Origin: Nematopogon swammerdamellus
Lineage: Eukaryota > Arthropoda > Insecta > Lepidoptera > Adelidae
Assembly (NCBI GenBank): GCA_946902875.1
Contig: OX336337.1
Span: forward strand, 2,976,001 to 3,040,000
Length of the DNA: 64,000 nucleotides
Reading direction: 5' to 3'
The notes beneath the pieces were generated by a model. That model saw only the letters and a program-made list of their open reading frames with translations, made no database searches and was not told the DNA's origin. Shown piece after piece: positions 50,863 through 61,579 of the stretch; the stretch's first letter is position 1, and every line of letters starts with the position of its first letter. Both the position numbers and the translations under genes were made by a program.

Positions 50863-53800
50863 GTGGTGCATGGCTGTACTTCCTCCGTATCAGCTGCTCG
50901 AGTAAACTTCGTGGGACACATACAAACGGAAGAGGCGCTCGGCGAAATGATAGAGAATTATTTCCGTCTGGAGAACATTGGTATAGTCGCGAAGGAAAAA
51001 AAGAGGCCGCAAGATGCACGAGCAATAGAGATACTTCAATCAACCTGCCGACGAATTGAAGAACGTTGGGAGACCGGACTTTTGTGGAAAGAGGATCAAG
51101 TGGAGATGCCACCCAGTTATAAAAGTACTTTAAAGAGACTTCGCACCATTGAGAATAAGATGGACAAAGACAAACAATTTGGAGAAGCATACGTGTCACA
51201 AATGAATTCACTCATAGAAAAAGGCTATGCAGTGCCTTGTCCGCCGTCGGACTCCCCGAAGAAATGGTACCTACCACATTTTGCCGTGACCAACCCCAAT
51301 AAACCGGGAAGAATACGGATTGTGTTTGACGCCGCTGCTACAGTCCAGAGTACGTCACTAAACGACAAGCTGTTAACAGGACCAGACCTTTTGCAATCGC
51401 TAACGGGAGTCATCTTCAGATTTCGAGAAGGAAGATACGCAGTATCTGCAGATATAAAGGAGTTGTTTCTCAGAATTATAATGAGAAAAGAAGACAGAAC
51501 ATCACAACGTTTTCTTTGGCGTGGTTGGGAGCGTCATTCACCACCTGTGGAGTACGAAATGGCGTCAGTTATATTTGGAGCGGCGTCCTCACCTACCACA
51601 GCGAATTTTGTGAAAAACCTCAACGCCGAAGAGTTCGTCAAGACTTACCCGGAAGCAGTCCGGGCAATAAAAGAGAACCACTACATGGACGACTACTTGG
51701 GAAGTTACGAAGATGAAGAAACTACCACGAGGATAGCTAAACAAGTAGCGAAGATCCACGCCAGCGGAGGCTTTCAGTTGACGGCGTGGGCATCAAACAG
51801 TAAAAATGTTCTTGATGCAGTCGACGAGTCACAGTCACAGGTGACATGCAGCGATCGTAACCTCGACCTTCAGAGAGCACAAGAGAAGACCCTGGGACTG
51901 CGGTGGGATCCTCGCGACGACACCTTGGGCTTCAACCTCACTATGGCCCGTGTGCCGGCAGATATAGCAGATGGCAGCAGAATACCTACGAAAAGAGAAA
52001 TGTTGAGTGTTGTGATGTCCGTATTTGACCCGCTCGGACTGCTCGCACCCATCGTCGTGCAAGGAAAAATATTGCTACAAGAGGTGTGGAGGACTGGCAT
52101 CGCATGGGATGAAAAGCTCGCCGGACGTGAAGCGACGAAATGGCAGAATTGGATAAAAAAATTGCGTCTGTCATGGAACTGCAGAGTACCAAGATATTAC
52201 GGTATCATCAACGAAGAGACGTCATTACACTTACACACCTTTGTTGACGCGAGCGAAGCCGCGTACGCCGCAGCAAGTTACTTACGTATCGAGCGACAAG
52301 ATGGATCGGTGATTACAGCGCTAGTAGCTAGCAAGTCCAGAGTTACACCGCTGCGCCCCACTTCTATTCCCCGCTTAGAACTGCAAGCAGCGGTATTGGG
52401 CAGCCGTCTCGCTCACACAATACAACAGGAACATCGCATGAAGATAACAAAGAGATACTTCTGGACTGATTCGAAAACTGTGTTATCCTGGATCAACAGT
52501 GATGCCCGCATGTACAAAGCGTACGTTTCGCATAGATTAAGCGAAATTGATGAATTGACCAAAACAAAGGAATGGCGTTGGGTACCTACACAGTATAACG
52601 TAGCCGATGACGCAACGCGTGATATGGAGCAGCTGACTAGTGAACACAGATGGTTTCAAGGCCCTGCATTCCTACGGGAAGGTCACACGCACTGGCCTAG
52701 TACGAAGATTGCGTCACCCGAGAGTTCAATGAATGAATTAAGAAAAGAATATACTACCATTGTATTTGACACGGCCGCGCGACCGAGTCCCGACCTACCC
52801 GACGTTGGAAGATTTTCATCATGGTTACGACTGATTAGAACAACTGCCTACGTACTCCTCTTCGTGGAAAAATTGAAACGTAAACATCAGGGCGGACTCG
52901 ACCAGCGACACTACCAGAATGCCGAAAATCTATGGATAAAACGAGCACAAGAAGACTCCTACGCAGCTGAACTTGCATGCCTACAAGCGGGCAGACACGT
53001 GGAACGCAGCAGTCGGCTAGCCCGCCTCGAGCCAGTCATCGATTCGGCCGGAATCATTCGCCTGCGGGGACGAGCGGGGCGCGCACCTGACGTTACAACT
53101 GCAACTAATGAGCCTGTTATATTGGATGGAAAACATCGATACACTCGACTTCTGGTGCATCACTATCACGTCCAGGCTCACCACGCGAACCCAGAAACTG
53201 TGGTGAATATGCTTCGTACCAAATACTGGATTGTGCTGCTGCGACCCACTGTCCGGGCCGTCGCGCACAACTGCCAGCTCTGCCGCTTGCGCCGGGCAAC
53301 CACTCAACTGCCTCCGGCGGGCGACTTGCCGCTCGCTCGCCTAAGTCATCACCACCGCCCGTTCACCCACTGTGGAGTGGACTACTGGGGCCCGATGGAC
53401 GTGGCCGTCGGAAGGCGCCGGGAGAAGAGGTACTGCGCGCTGTTTACGTGTCTCGTGACGCGCGCGGTACACCTCGAGTTGGTGAACAGCTTGACCACTG
53501 ACTCAGCCATTTGCGCTCTGCGCCGTCTAATGGCGCGCAGGGGCTCTCCAGCGATCATCTACTCCGACAACGGCACTAACTTTCGTGGTGCCGACGCCGA
53601 ACTGCGCCGTGCTTGGGATGAAGTCGACGTGGAAGCTATCAAGACCTTCTCTCTCAACCGAGGCGTCGAGTGGAAGTTTATGCCGCCGAGCGCGCCGCAC
53701 ATGGGGGGATGCTGGGAACGCCTGGTGCGGTCAGTGAAGACCGCTCTCCGCGTCACTCTACACGAACGAGCCCCGCGGGAGGAGGTCCTCGTCACCCTGC

Positions 53801-54330
53801 TCTGTGAGGTTGAGCACACTGTAAACGCTCGGCCGCTCACACACGTTTCAGTGGACCCGGAGGATCCTGAGGCACTCACACCCAACCACTTCCTGCTGGG
53901 CAGCGCTTCGGGTGTGCCTACTCCTGGCACGTTTGATGATCGAGACTTGGTGCGCCGTCGGGAGTGGCGCGCCACTCAGCGACTTGCCGACATCTTCTGG
54001 ACGCGCTGGGTGCGCGAATACCTGCCGACGCTTCTACCCCGCCCGCATGTGGGAGATGGCCGTCCTGACCTGCAACCTGGGGACCTCGTCATCATTGTGG
54101 ATGCGAATCTGCCGCGCAACGTTTGGCCGCGCGGCGTCGTGGAGCGAGTACACCCAGGTGGAGACGGGCGCGTGCGCGTCGTGGACGTGCGTACAACAGG
54201 CGGCGTGCTACGCAGACCTTCGAGGAAGATCGTCCGTCTTCCAGTAGAAAGAGTCGTCGAGGAACCTGATTCGACGACTGGGGGGAGGATGTTACCGACG
54301 AAACGATCGACAAATAAAATTATCCGTTAA
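50863..54330 (+). CDS. pol: BEL/Pao Pol: RT, RNase H, integrase
   Basis: 1155 codons in frame with gag, with no ATG of its own at the left edge, so it is expressed only as a fusion if at all. RT: RIVFDAAATVQSTSLNDKLL region, and catalytic YMDD (residues 274-277). RNase H of the BEL type: FVDASEAAYAA, IPRLELQAAVLG, FWTDSKTVLSW and VADDATRD. Integrase: HHCC finger (HHYHVQAHHANPETV to CQLC), then the D-D-E core in VDYWGPMD, YSDNGTNFRG and MGGCWERLVRS. The C-terminal part (PNHFLLG, then LQPGDLVIIVDANLPRNVWP) matches the DUF5641 family. No frameshift or other stop is seen. The last 14 codons are read from the 3' LTR. Confidence 0.9.
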   Translation: MVHGCTSSVSAARVNFVGHIQTEEALGEMIENYFRLENIGIVAKEKKRPQDARAIEILQSTCRRIEERWETGLLWKEDQVEMPPSYKSTLKRLRTIENKMDKDKQFGEAYVSQMNSLIEKGYAVPCPPSDSPKKWYLPHFAVTNPNKPGRIRIVFDAAATVQSTSLNDKLLTGPDLLQSLTGVIFRFREGRYAVSADIKELFLRIIMRKEDRTSQRFLWRGWERHSPPVEYEMASVIFGAASSPTTANFVKNLNAEEFVKTYPEAVRAIKENHYMDDYLGSYEDEETTTRIAKQVAKIHASGGFQLTAWASNSKNVLDAVDESQSQVTCSDRNLDLQRAQEKTLGLRWDPRDDTLGFNLTMARVPADIADGSRIPTKREMLSVVMSVFDPLGLLAPIVVQGKILLQEVWRTGIAWDEKLAGREATKWQNWIKKLRLSWNCRVPRYYGIINEETSLHLHTFVDASEAAYAAASYLRIERQDGSVITALVASKSRVTPLRPTSIPRLELQAAVLGSRLAHTIQQEHRMKITKRYFWTDSKTVLSWINSDARMYKAYVSHRLSEIDELTKTKEWRWVPTQYNVADDATRDMEQLTSEHRWFQGPAFLREGHTHWPSTKIASPESSMNELRKEYTTIVFDTAARPSPDLPDVGRFSSWLRLIRTTAYVLLFVEKLKRKHQGGLDQRHYQNAENLWIKRAQEDSYAAELACLQAGRHVERSSRLARLEPVIDSAGIIRLRGRAGRAPDVTTATNEPVILDGKHRYTRLLVHHYHVQAHHANPETVVNMLRTKYWIVLLRPTVRAVAHNCQLCRLRRATTQLPPAGDLPLARLSHHHRPFTHCGVDYWGPMDVAVGRRREKRYCALFTCLVTRAVHLELVNSLTTDSAICALRRLMARRGSPAIIYSDNGTNFRGADAELRRAWDEVDVEAIKTFSLNRGVEWKFMPPSAPHMGGCWERLVRSVKTALRVTLHERAPREEVLVTLLCEVEHTVNARPLTHVSVDPEDPEALTPNHFLLGSASGVPTPGTFDDRDLVRRREWRATQRLADIFWTRWVREYLPTLLPRPHVGDGRPDLQPGDLVIIVDANLPRNVWPRGVVERVHPGGDGRVRVVDVRTTGGVLRRPSRKIVRLPVERVVEEPDSTTGGRMLPTKRSTNKIIR
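54280..54289 (+). other. BEL polypurine tract
   Basis: GGGGGGAGGA directly before the 3' LTR primes plus-strand DNA synthesis in this class of element. Confidence 0.9.
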
Positions 54331-54707
54331 AATCCGTTGAAGACCGTTAGAATACGTTACTGAATACAATGGCTCACTTCTTTCCAGCCGTTGCTTCTTG
54401 GAACAGCGTCACCACTCGCTCCATTCAGCCAGCAGCAGTATAAATAGAGGTCCCGTAACGGTCAACCGGGCATTGCAATTTTCACAAGCGCGTCGAACAC
54501 TGAGAGAGCTCTGCTGGCTGTGTGGGCGAGTGTGAGCACGAGCAACGGCGTGAAGGAGAGACTGTGCCTTTTGCTGATAATATTTCGAGTTTTCGTTCAC
54601 CTTTCCACCGACACCTACATAAATACAGTCCACCTGAACAGTTTTAGACGGTCCCGTGTCGATTTGGTCAACGCCGCATCGAGTCGGGATGGGACGCGTC
54701 GTTTTCA
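54290..54707 (+). repeat. BEL 3' LTR (418 bases)
   Basis: Matches the 5' LTR with one difference noticed (TGTTACCGACGA against TGTTACCGACGG). It contains the pol stop codon at 54328-54330. Confidence 0.95.
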
Positions 54708-54712
54708 ATCGG
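54708..54712 (+). other. BEL target site duplication, right
   Basis: ATCGG, identical to 47997-48001. Confidence 0.9.
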
Positions 54713-54860
54713 TTTAAGAGTTATGGAGGAAGATAAATACAGAAAACGATTTCTAAAAATCGTCAATTTAGTTTTAGTATAATACAGAGAGTCTAATAAC
54801 TAATAACGCAGTATCTCATAAAACAAAGTAACTTACTTCATGACCATCCCTTACAGATTT
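54713..54860 (+). repeat. Right part of the repeat interrupted by BEL
   Basis: TTTAAGAGTTATGGAGGAAG and AAAATCGTCAATTTAGTTTT match the minus-strand repeat at 56520-56660, so it continues 47765-48001. Confidence 0.75.
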
Positions 54861-54950
54861 ATTATTAGTATTGATAATTTTCATAAAGATTTGTATGTAT
54901 AAAATTAAAACTACATATCTACATATGAAGTAAAGATTAAACTTACTACT

Positions 54951-55292
54951 GTGTGGGGCCGGTACTTAATAAGAATAGCCCCACTGCATCTCTCCCCGTG
55001 CATGTCGTTAAAGGCGACTAAGGGATTAGGACAAGATGCCGTGCTAAAAAGGGCGACAGGTTCGCCACCTCTCACCTTGGCACGATACCACCACCGCCGA
55101 GTTATGCAGCAGGTGCTATTACAGGTGCCTTACTTGCTGCTTGATCGATTGAATCTTGTTCGAATACTTTGTGAAACGTTCTGGTCGGTGTTGTGCTGTA
55201 ATTTACCAGAGTTCTTGCAGCACAAAACCGATTGCTTTGCTTACCCCGATTGTCGGGATTCAGCGTGTGTTATATGTATGTATGTATGTAAT
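54951..55292 (+). repeat. SINE-C with G-head
   Basis: GTGTGGGGCCGGTACTTAAT through AAAGGGCGACAGGTTCGCCA and GATTGTCGGGATTCAGCG to (TATG)n. The 138-codon frame across it is not a gene. Confidence 0.8.
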
Positions 55293-55487
55293 ATAGACAA
55301 TCATACAATAATGCACATTGGTGCAACTTCACACGTCCGGCCAGCGCAGCTCGTTCGCCGGACCTAATCGAACGGACGACGACGTCCGGACGTTAACGCG
55401 AGCAAAGAGCGCCGCCGTCTGTTGACGTCACGTCCGCGGTAAATTCTCGCCGTGACCCGCGTCTCGTGTCGTTCGCCTGTTCCAAGG

Positions 55488-55693
55488 AGCTTTTTTTTTA
55501 TTTTTTATGGAAACTTATACGGTTGGCTACATCACCTACAACATCCGTGATGTCAGCCCTAAGCACCGGGTGAACTAGGTGCCATGTCAGTGCTTCCCTT
55601 CGGTCGTGCCGGCTACACTGAACTGGACGGAAAAACGAACTATTCACATAACCGTTTTGACCGACGTTTCGCTCAGTGCGGTGTTACCAAACC
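55488..55693 (-). repeat. SINE-A 3' part
   Basis: T run, TTTATGGAAACTTATACGGT, and the body to TGTTACCAAACCGGCCGG. It is cut by the A tail of the next copy. Confidence 0.75.
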
Positions 55694-56178
55694 GGCCGGT
55701 TTTTTTTTTTTTTTATGGAACCTGACACGGTTGGCTACATCACCTACAACATCCGTGATGTCAGCCCATAACACAGGGTGAACTAGGTGCCATGTCAGTG
55801 CTTCCCTTCATTTCATGTCGGCTACACTAAACTGGACGGAAAACACGAACTATTTACATAGCCGTTTCGACCGACGTTTCGTTCAGTGCGGTGGTACCAA
55901 CCCGGCCGGGATAAACCCTACCACCTAGTAAGGGACAGGAAGGGAAGGGACCTACAGTTTAACGTGGAATCCGAACCACGGTCAGCCTCCAACGGTCGAG
56001 CGGTCACCCATCCAAACACTGACCGCGCTCAGCGTTGCTTAATAACAGTTGACTAACCAACCGCGCCACTGAGCTACCGAGGCTGACGAATTTTCTTATC
56101 CCTTAGTCGACTTTTACGACATGCGACGGGGAGAGATGCAGTGGGGCTATTCTTTTTAAATACCGACCCCACACGGTA
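55694..56178 (-). repeat. Long SINE-A: G-head + tRNA/5S head + core + tail
   Basis: Read on the minus strand: GTACCGTGTGGGGTCGGTAT, GGGATAAGAAAATTCGTCAG, CCTCGGTAGCTCAGTGGCGC, TATTAAGCAACGCTGAGCGC, TTTGGATGGGTGACCGCTCG, GGAGGCTGACCGTGG, the core and a long A tail (55697-55713). The ends GTCAGCCTC and GAGGCTGAC of the inner head are exact complements. The 3' end is inserted at the right edge of another SINE-A. Confidence 0.85.
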
Positions 56179-56182
56179 CAAA

Positions 56183-56350
56183 AACCCTACCATGTAAATA
56201 GTTCGTGTTTTCCGTCTAGTTCAGTGTAGCCGGCACGACCGAGGGGAAGCACTGTCATGGCACTTAGTTCACCAAGGTGTTATGGGCTGACATCACGGAT
56301 TTAGTAGGTGACGTAGCCAACCGTGTCAGTTTCCATAAAAAAAAAAAACA
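56183..56350 (+). repeat. SINE-A 3' part
   Basis: ATGTAAATAGTTCGTGTTTT, GTGTAGCCGGCACGACCGAG and GTGTCAGTTTCCATAAAAAA. It faces the previous SINE. Confidence 0.8.
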
Positions 56351-56514
56351 AAATGATGTACGCCTCCCATGTCAAGATGTCAGAAATGAAAATTTTCAGT
56401 ATGACATTTTTTTCAGCTTTTCAACGAAAAACTTCTTTGTTAAAAAACAACAACATGTATGTCAGTAAAATAAATTTCGGGACAAATGCAACAACGTGTA
56501 TAATCAATACTAAT

Positions 56515-56860
56515 AAAAAAAACTGTAAGGGATGGCCATGGAGTAAGTTACTTTGTTTTATGAGATACAGCGTTTGTAGACTCTATGTATAATACTAAAA
56601 CTAAATTGACGATTTTTAGAAATCTTTTCTGTATGTATGTATGTTCCTTCATAACTCTTAAACTGATCATATGAATTCGATGAAACTTAGTACAAGCACA
56701 TTTGGCAATACGTGACACAGGATAGGCTAAATAAAATTCAATTACGGTTACGCTAAGATGTGGCTCTCATACAAACCGAATTGTTCCGCGCGCCTTACTT
56801 ATTCTCTTCTTTTATAAATACGAATTTCATGCGAGCGAAGCCGCGGTAAAATGACGTCTC
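56515..56860 (-). repeat. Paralog of the BEL target, empty site
   Basis: Reverse of 47765-48001 joined to 54713-54850 without a BEL: CATAACTCTTAAACTGATCA spans the junction at 56650-56670. It ends at GCGAGCGAAGCCGCGG near 56847. Confidence 0.75.
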
Positions 56861-57179
56861 TTTGCGACCATTCATCTCGAAATGCAGCGGCGGAGGCGTG
56901 GACACTTCACACAACCTTCTCTATGAGCAGACAAATACATGCAACTGTGTTATCCGCTCAACCGCTCATCTCGTTTAGGGACCAATAGGGCGCTTAGAAA
57001 TACAGTGAGTGTTACAAGGTTCCAAACGTGTGCCTGCATTTTAGAACATGCCGTACGTGCATTAAATTCAGACGTAAAGTTGACAAATCTAATTCGCTAT
57101 TTGAACGTCAGTAGAAATACATTTTCGAAGACAAATTTTTCGCGCTTGCCAAAACCTCGTCTATCGCGACTCCGACCAG
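56861..57179. other. Spacer
   Basis: No shared repeat. A 183-codon frame starting at 56939 crosses this stretch and continues into family D low-complexity sequence, so it is not credible as a gene. Confidence 0.35.
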
Positions 57180-57358
57180 GTAGTATTAAATCGGACGGAC
57201 GTCCGTCCATCCGTCCGTCCGCCTGTCTGTCCGTCTGTCGGATGGACAGACGGATGGACAGATGGACAGACAGACAGGCAGACAGACGGCGTAGGCTTAA
57301 TAATAGGGTCCCGTACGAGTCGTACGGGACCCGGATACGGAACCCTACAAACACCATT
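57180..57358 (+). repeat. Family D 3' part with inverted GGAC run and perfect palindrome
   Basis: GGACGGACGTCCGTCC starts a run that reverses strand sense at about 57240. GGGTCCCGTACGA and TCGTACGGGACCC (57306-57332) form a 27-base palindrome before GGATACGGAACCCTA. Confidence 0.75.
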
Positions 57359-57789
57359 ATTTACACTCGAAGAACTGTTTTTCTTTCTTTTGTTCTCTTA
57401 ATTTTATTCAACATTCTAAATTTGAATTTTAAAACGTGCCAGTCATTTTGCAACGTGACAGCAACACTGTCACAGGCATGCGTCAGGTAAAAAAAGGTAT
57501 TTCACAAAGCTAAGCTTCATTCACACTAGCTGAACTCGCGTCACGTGCGACCAGAGGAGCTTTAGACACGTTTTAGGCATGCGCCATGACAAAGTCCCCC
57601 GCGCGAAATTGAATCACCCCACCATCTTCTCCGTTCCCCACGGTTGAACTCTGAGCGGTTCAGTCACGTGTGATTCATGGCTCCCAGTACGAGACGACCA
57701 TAACTCTCTCACGCCGCAAAATAGCTCGTCAGCATTGTCACTCCACTTGCGTGCGAACCTGTAGGCATATTATGTACTTTGAGATATAT

Positions 57790-58201
57790 ACAGGTTGTTT
57801 CAGGATAGCGTTTCGTAATTTCACGGTTCGAAAGGGATCCATATTTGAAGACGAAAAGCTCTGCAACTTTTTCCCAGATTCGGTCATTTTATAGTACTTT
57901 TTGATGAAAATCGTTTCATCGAGATGTGGTGTTTCCACAAAAAAAAATGTAAATTCCAAACACTTAAATTTGAATGACATCAAAAGAAAAAGGGGACTGG
58001 ACTGGGTCATTGCACTACCCAGACCTAAACAACACATTTGCCAAATCTCCCCAAACTCCCTGTCCATCGAGTTTTTATTCCAATTTTCCATTTTTATATG
58101 AAAAAACATATATGGAATTTCGATTTGAGTTATAAGGATTTTTCTCTTCTAATGAGTACTTGCTATTCCTGCAGTTTTTCAAGCCTATCCTGAAACACCA
58201 T
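57790..58201. mobile_element. MITE, about 410 bases, 15-bp TIRs
   Basis: Ends GGTTGTTTCAGGATAG (left) and CTATCCTGAAACACC (right) are near-perfect inverted repeats bounded by TATA on both sides, consistent with a TA target. There is no coding capacity; the two 60-120-codon frames are inside the element and not conserved in the copy at 8746-9215. Confidence 0.8.
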
Positions 58202-58367
58202 ATAGGCGCCGAATACGCGATACGAAAGTCGCTCTCATAGCAAATCGTATTTCAGTCTAAAATAATGGAATTTTCTCCAAATCCTTTCGGTCACACTGAT
58301 CAGTTCATATGAATAATGGTGTGATGATATATAGCTTATATAACGTACCAGTGATATGTCGTACAAT

Positions 58368-58512
58368 GTGTTTTCCGATCAGTTCAGTGTAGCCGGCACG
58401 ATCAAAGGGGGAAGCACTGACATGGCACCTAGTTCACCCGGTGTTATGGGCTGACATCACGGACGTTGTAGGTGATGTAGCCAACCGTGCCAGTTTCCAT
58501 AAAAAAAAAAAT
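58368..58512 (+). repeat. SINE-A 3' part
   Basis: TGTTTTCCGATCAGTTCAGT, GGTGTTATGGGCTGACATCA and GTGCCAGTTTCCATAAAAAA. Confidence 0.8.
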
Positions 58513-58613
58513 ATTACATAGGTAAACATCACAAGTAATTAGGTGGAGTCTTTCTTGAATTTTACTACTACTATCTACCTACATACTCATCATCATCTCC
58601 CCTACTTCCTAGA

Positions 58614-58616
58614 ACA

Positions 58617-58672
<56 letters not shown>

Positions 58673-58674
58673 CA
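58614..58674 (+). repeat. (ACGC)n microsatellite
   Basis: About 14 uninterrupted ACGC units, 58 bases. Confidence 0.95.
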
Positions 58675-58679
58675 CCACA

Positions 58680-60030
58680 GACGCTTTTGGTTGATTAAGG
58701 TATTTGTATTAACTTAAATAAACAAAATTACGTATTATTTGCGTTGTTTTAGCTGTAAGTTTTCCAAATAAAATAAAATATAATAAAAACAATAATCGAA
58801 TTTATTTTGCATGGACCGAAAGATATATTTTCACAAACTATACCATTGTATGCGCACATTTTTATGCGTATGTAATTTTATGAAAATGAATGATCATCAG
58901 GCAAAATATAATTTGACGTTCAAAGTCTCCGATATTTTTACTATCCGTAACTCCACGATATAAACGTAAGGAAGCGTAAATTCAGCATTATAGGAAAAGC
59001 AGTTTGAAGGTAGCGAATAAATTCTGATTAAAGCTCACGGAAGGGGAGGAGCCCTTCCAAGAAATCTGTGGTACAGAAAGATCATGTCATAATCCCTCTC
59101 CATTACTGCGGTGGAGGCCACAATAATTCTCCCGCGCTATTCAGACTGAGCGAACCTTCATAATGTAACTAGTAGACACAATAGAACGCATGCGTAAACA
59201 CAGCAGGTATCCCAAACTTCATTAGCACAAGCCCCTGATGATGCCGACAACTGGGTTTCGTAATAAAGCGTCGCCGACCCAACCGACACGGCGGTTATCC
59301 CGTGTTATGTCACACACGAGACACGTTACTTATTAAAAATGCAGAGACGCAAAATAAGGCAAATCCGGCAGTCGTCGAGCTGGTGCCGGCTCACTCAGCC
59401 GCATATCCGCCGCCAATTTACTATATCCATCCAACCCAGAGAGCCGTACTACGGTAGATCCCATCAAGGTGATAGACGGACTAGAATCCAAGTTCGAACG
59501 TTCAATTATAAAGTTATCATCACAGTAAAAACTTCACGGCGGCGCCAAAATTCAAACTTCGAATTGCCGTGTTCTTGAGTCACGCACGATTCAAACAATT
59601 GGAACGTCGTGAAAATCTTGACAGCCGTCTTGGACGACGATTAAAAATTGGAACGTTGCTGGTTCGTAAAAATGGCGTCGCGACAAAACGGTACAACGTA
59701 CGTTCGTATTATTTTAGTATGCGACTGAAACATCAGGGCTCTCAAACTGTGGTTCAAATTCGAACATTCGAGTGGCAGGTGAACGTTGGGTAGGGTGGAT
59801 ATATTTTTAATGTAATTAATGGGATTGGACTGCACGCAGGCAGCCTCACAGCTCCGAGCCGCGTCCGTGGTGTTCGCACGCTGATATCGACACTGCACAG
59901 GCGCGCTCCGCCCATATGGACAGGTTACACATTCACGTGAGTACATTTATGTAGTTGTATTGGGAGTAATTTACATAATATGTAGATTATCTACCTACTC
60001 TTTCAGCATTTAGAGCTGAATTATTGTTGA
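58680..60030. other. Spacer, nothing recognised
   Basis: No shared repeat. The 74-101-codon frames near 59339-59946 lack recognisable motifs and overlap each other on both strands. Confidence 0.3.
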
Positions 60031-60445
60031 GCCCCTTTTTATTGACCCCCGACGCAAAAAGAGGGGTGTTATAAGTTTAACGTCTGTGTGTATGTGTATA
60101 AGGGTGTGTCTGTCTGTGGCATCGTAGCTCCGAAACGGATGGACCGATTTGGATGCGGTTTTTGTATTATAAAGCTGGTTTGATCGGGATGGTTCTTAGC
60201 TATGTTTTTAATCAAGTACCTAATCTAAAAATTTATTATCTTAAAAAGTGGACCGATTTGCATGTGTGCTTTTACATATTGAAATAAAAGTAAAATTACA
60301 TATTATATGAAAAACCTCCGATCCTTAAAAAGTCAAAAATAATTTCAGTTTACTTACTTAAAGGAGTCGGGGGACCGCTAAGTAAATACAATTTTCAAAC
60401 TCAGAGCTGCGCGGGTATTTCCTTAGCGGTCCCCCGACTCCTTTT
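60031..60445 (+). repeat. Dispersed repeat ending in an inverted pair
   Basis: CCCCCGACGCAAAAAGAGGG, GGCATCGTAGCTCCGAAACG and GATGGACCGATTTGGATG form a compact block. At 60360-60442 AAGGAGTCGGGGGACCGCTA and TTAGCGGTCCCCCGACTCC are exact inverted copies around about 30 bases. Confidence 0.6.
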
Positions 60446-60454
60446 TTTTTATTG

Positions 60455-61197
60455 CTACCGAACTGGGTGGCTCTGTCCGAGGTCGCAACCTCAGGCGCAG
60501 CCAATTTCACCCCCGAGGAGGTGCCAGTCCGGCTTGGAGGTGGACTAATGTTGCTGGGGAAGGCTATTAACCCACGATTTGAAGATCCGTGGATTGTAGG
60601 AGTGGGGGAAGACATTCCCTGGGAGCCCGTTACACACCTTTGCAGTGCGGCACAAGAATGATTTAGAGAATCGTGCAGTTCGAAGAACTCTTCTGTCGAC
60701 TACAAAGGGGTGTTCCGCGAGAGTATGGCGGGTTTGGCGTAGGCGAACAGGAGGAGGAGAGATAAGGGAAGCATGTTCGTCAGAGCAGCGGCCATAGTAG
60801 TACCGATAAAACAGGCTCAATGACCCAACGATACGTCTGTGCTTTAGAGGTTTTAGAGTGCTTTAGATTTTAGAGGTTGAAGGTCCTTTGTGAGTACAGA
60901 GTCACCAATCAGGCGAATGGCTCGTCGTTGAATAGAATCCAAGGCTGAAAGAAGGTACTCAGGGGAACCCTCCCAAAGATGACTGCAATATTCCATCACC
61001 GGTCTTACTTGTGCTTTGTAGAGTGTAAGCAGTTGGGCCGGCGTGAAAAATCGCCGACATCGGTAAAGGATCCCTAATTTTCGAGACGCTAGTTTCGCCT
61101 TGGACCATTGACTTATATTCTATGAACGATCGAAACCCAACGTCCCTGGACACCTCCATACCCAGGACGCCCAGACTACCGTCGTTGGGGACTTGGC
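60455..61197 (-). pseudogene. Jockey/CR1-type LINE C-terminal region, frameshifted
   Basis: On the minus strand, pieces in more than one frame read LLTLYKAQVRPVMEYCSHLW, EGSPEYLLSALDSIQRRAIR, SLFYRYYYGRCSDEHASLIS and FSKSFLCRTAKVCNGLPGNV. The order matches the copy at 32283-32870 but the sequence is another subfamily. It is broken by frameshifts near 60830 and 61030, and its 5' part is cut where the second BEL element begins. Confidence 0.7.
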
Positions 61198-61578
61198 TGT
61201 CCTGAAAAGTCTAGTCCTAGTCTATGATACAGTGCCTTAAAATACATTTAGAATTTAAAGACAAGCATTTTTCACCTTTTGATTATGGCAACATGCATTC
61301 CCGCGTAACGTCAAAAGTAGTAGTTTCCATACGTGCATTTGAATAAATTCCTATTAAAATTTCTTCATAAGCATAGAAGTAGATTTGCACAAACCAGCCT
61401 ATAAAAGACGAAGTAATGTCAAAAGTATTTATAAAAAGAACATGTACATAATGTCACTTGCTGACATATTTTAGTCGCGTCAAAATAACAAACCAAAAAG
61501 TACACCAGTAAATAATGATGAGAAATAATATGTGTTTAAATTATTGAGAAAGCCCCCTGCAGGCCACAGCCGCTTATA
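61198..61578 (+). repeat. Probable 5' LTR of second BEL/Pao element
   Basis: Bounds are tentative: homology to the LINE ends near 61197, the sequence then starts TGTCC, and the primer binding site begins at 61580. A TATA box (TATAAAAG, 61400-61407) lies in the right place for an LTR promoter. The partner LTR is outside the window, so the ends cannot be confirmed. Confidence 0.45.
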
Positions 61579-61579
61579 T

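Larger units (their letters stand above)
48002..54707 (+). mobile_element. Complete BEL/Pao LTR retrotransposon (6706 bases)
   Basis: Order: LTR, primer binding site, leader, gag with protease, pol (RT, RNase H, integrase), polypurine tract, LTR, with a 5-bp target duplication. The two LTRs differ at one position noticed (48013 G against 54301 A), so insertion is recent. The pol frame ends inside the 3' LTR. One in-frame TGA (50857-50859) separates gag-protease from pol. Confidence 0.95.

Noticed and set aside
54951..55367. 138-codon protein-coding gene
   Set aside because: The frame lies wholly on SINE-C. Related frames at 14605, 35615 and 42312 arise from the same repeat in both orientations.
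57180..57290. Telomere-like repeat
   Set aside because: The units are GGAC/AGAC, not the insect TTAGG, and are embedded in a dispersed repeat.
56939..57490. 183-codon gene
   Set aside because: Half the frame is translated GGAC/GTCC microsatellite of family D, with no domain.
59220..59275. Hammerhead ribozyme (CTGATGA seen)
   Set aside because: CTGATGA is present but no GAAA follows a stem II in the right place; GTTTCG appears instead, and stems do not form.
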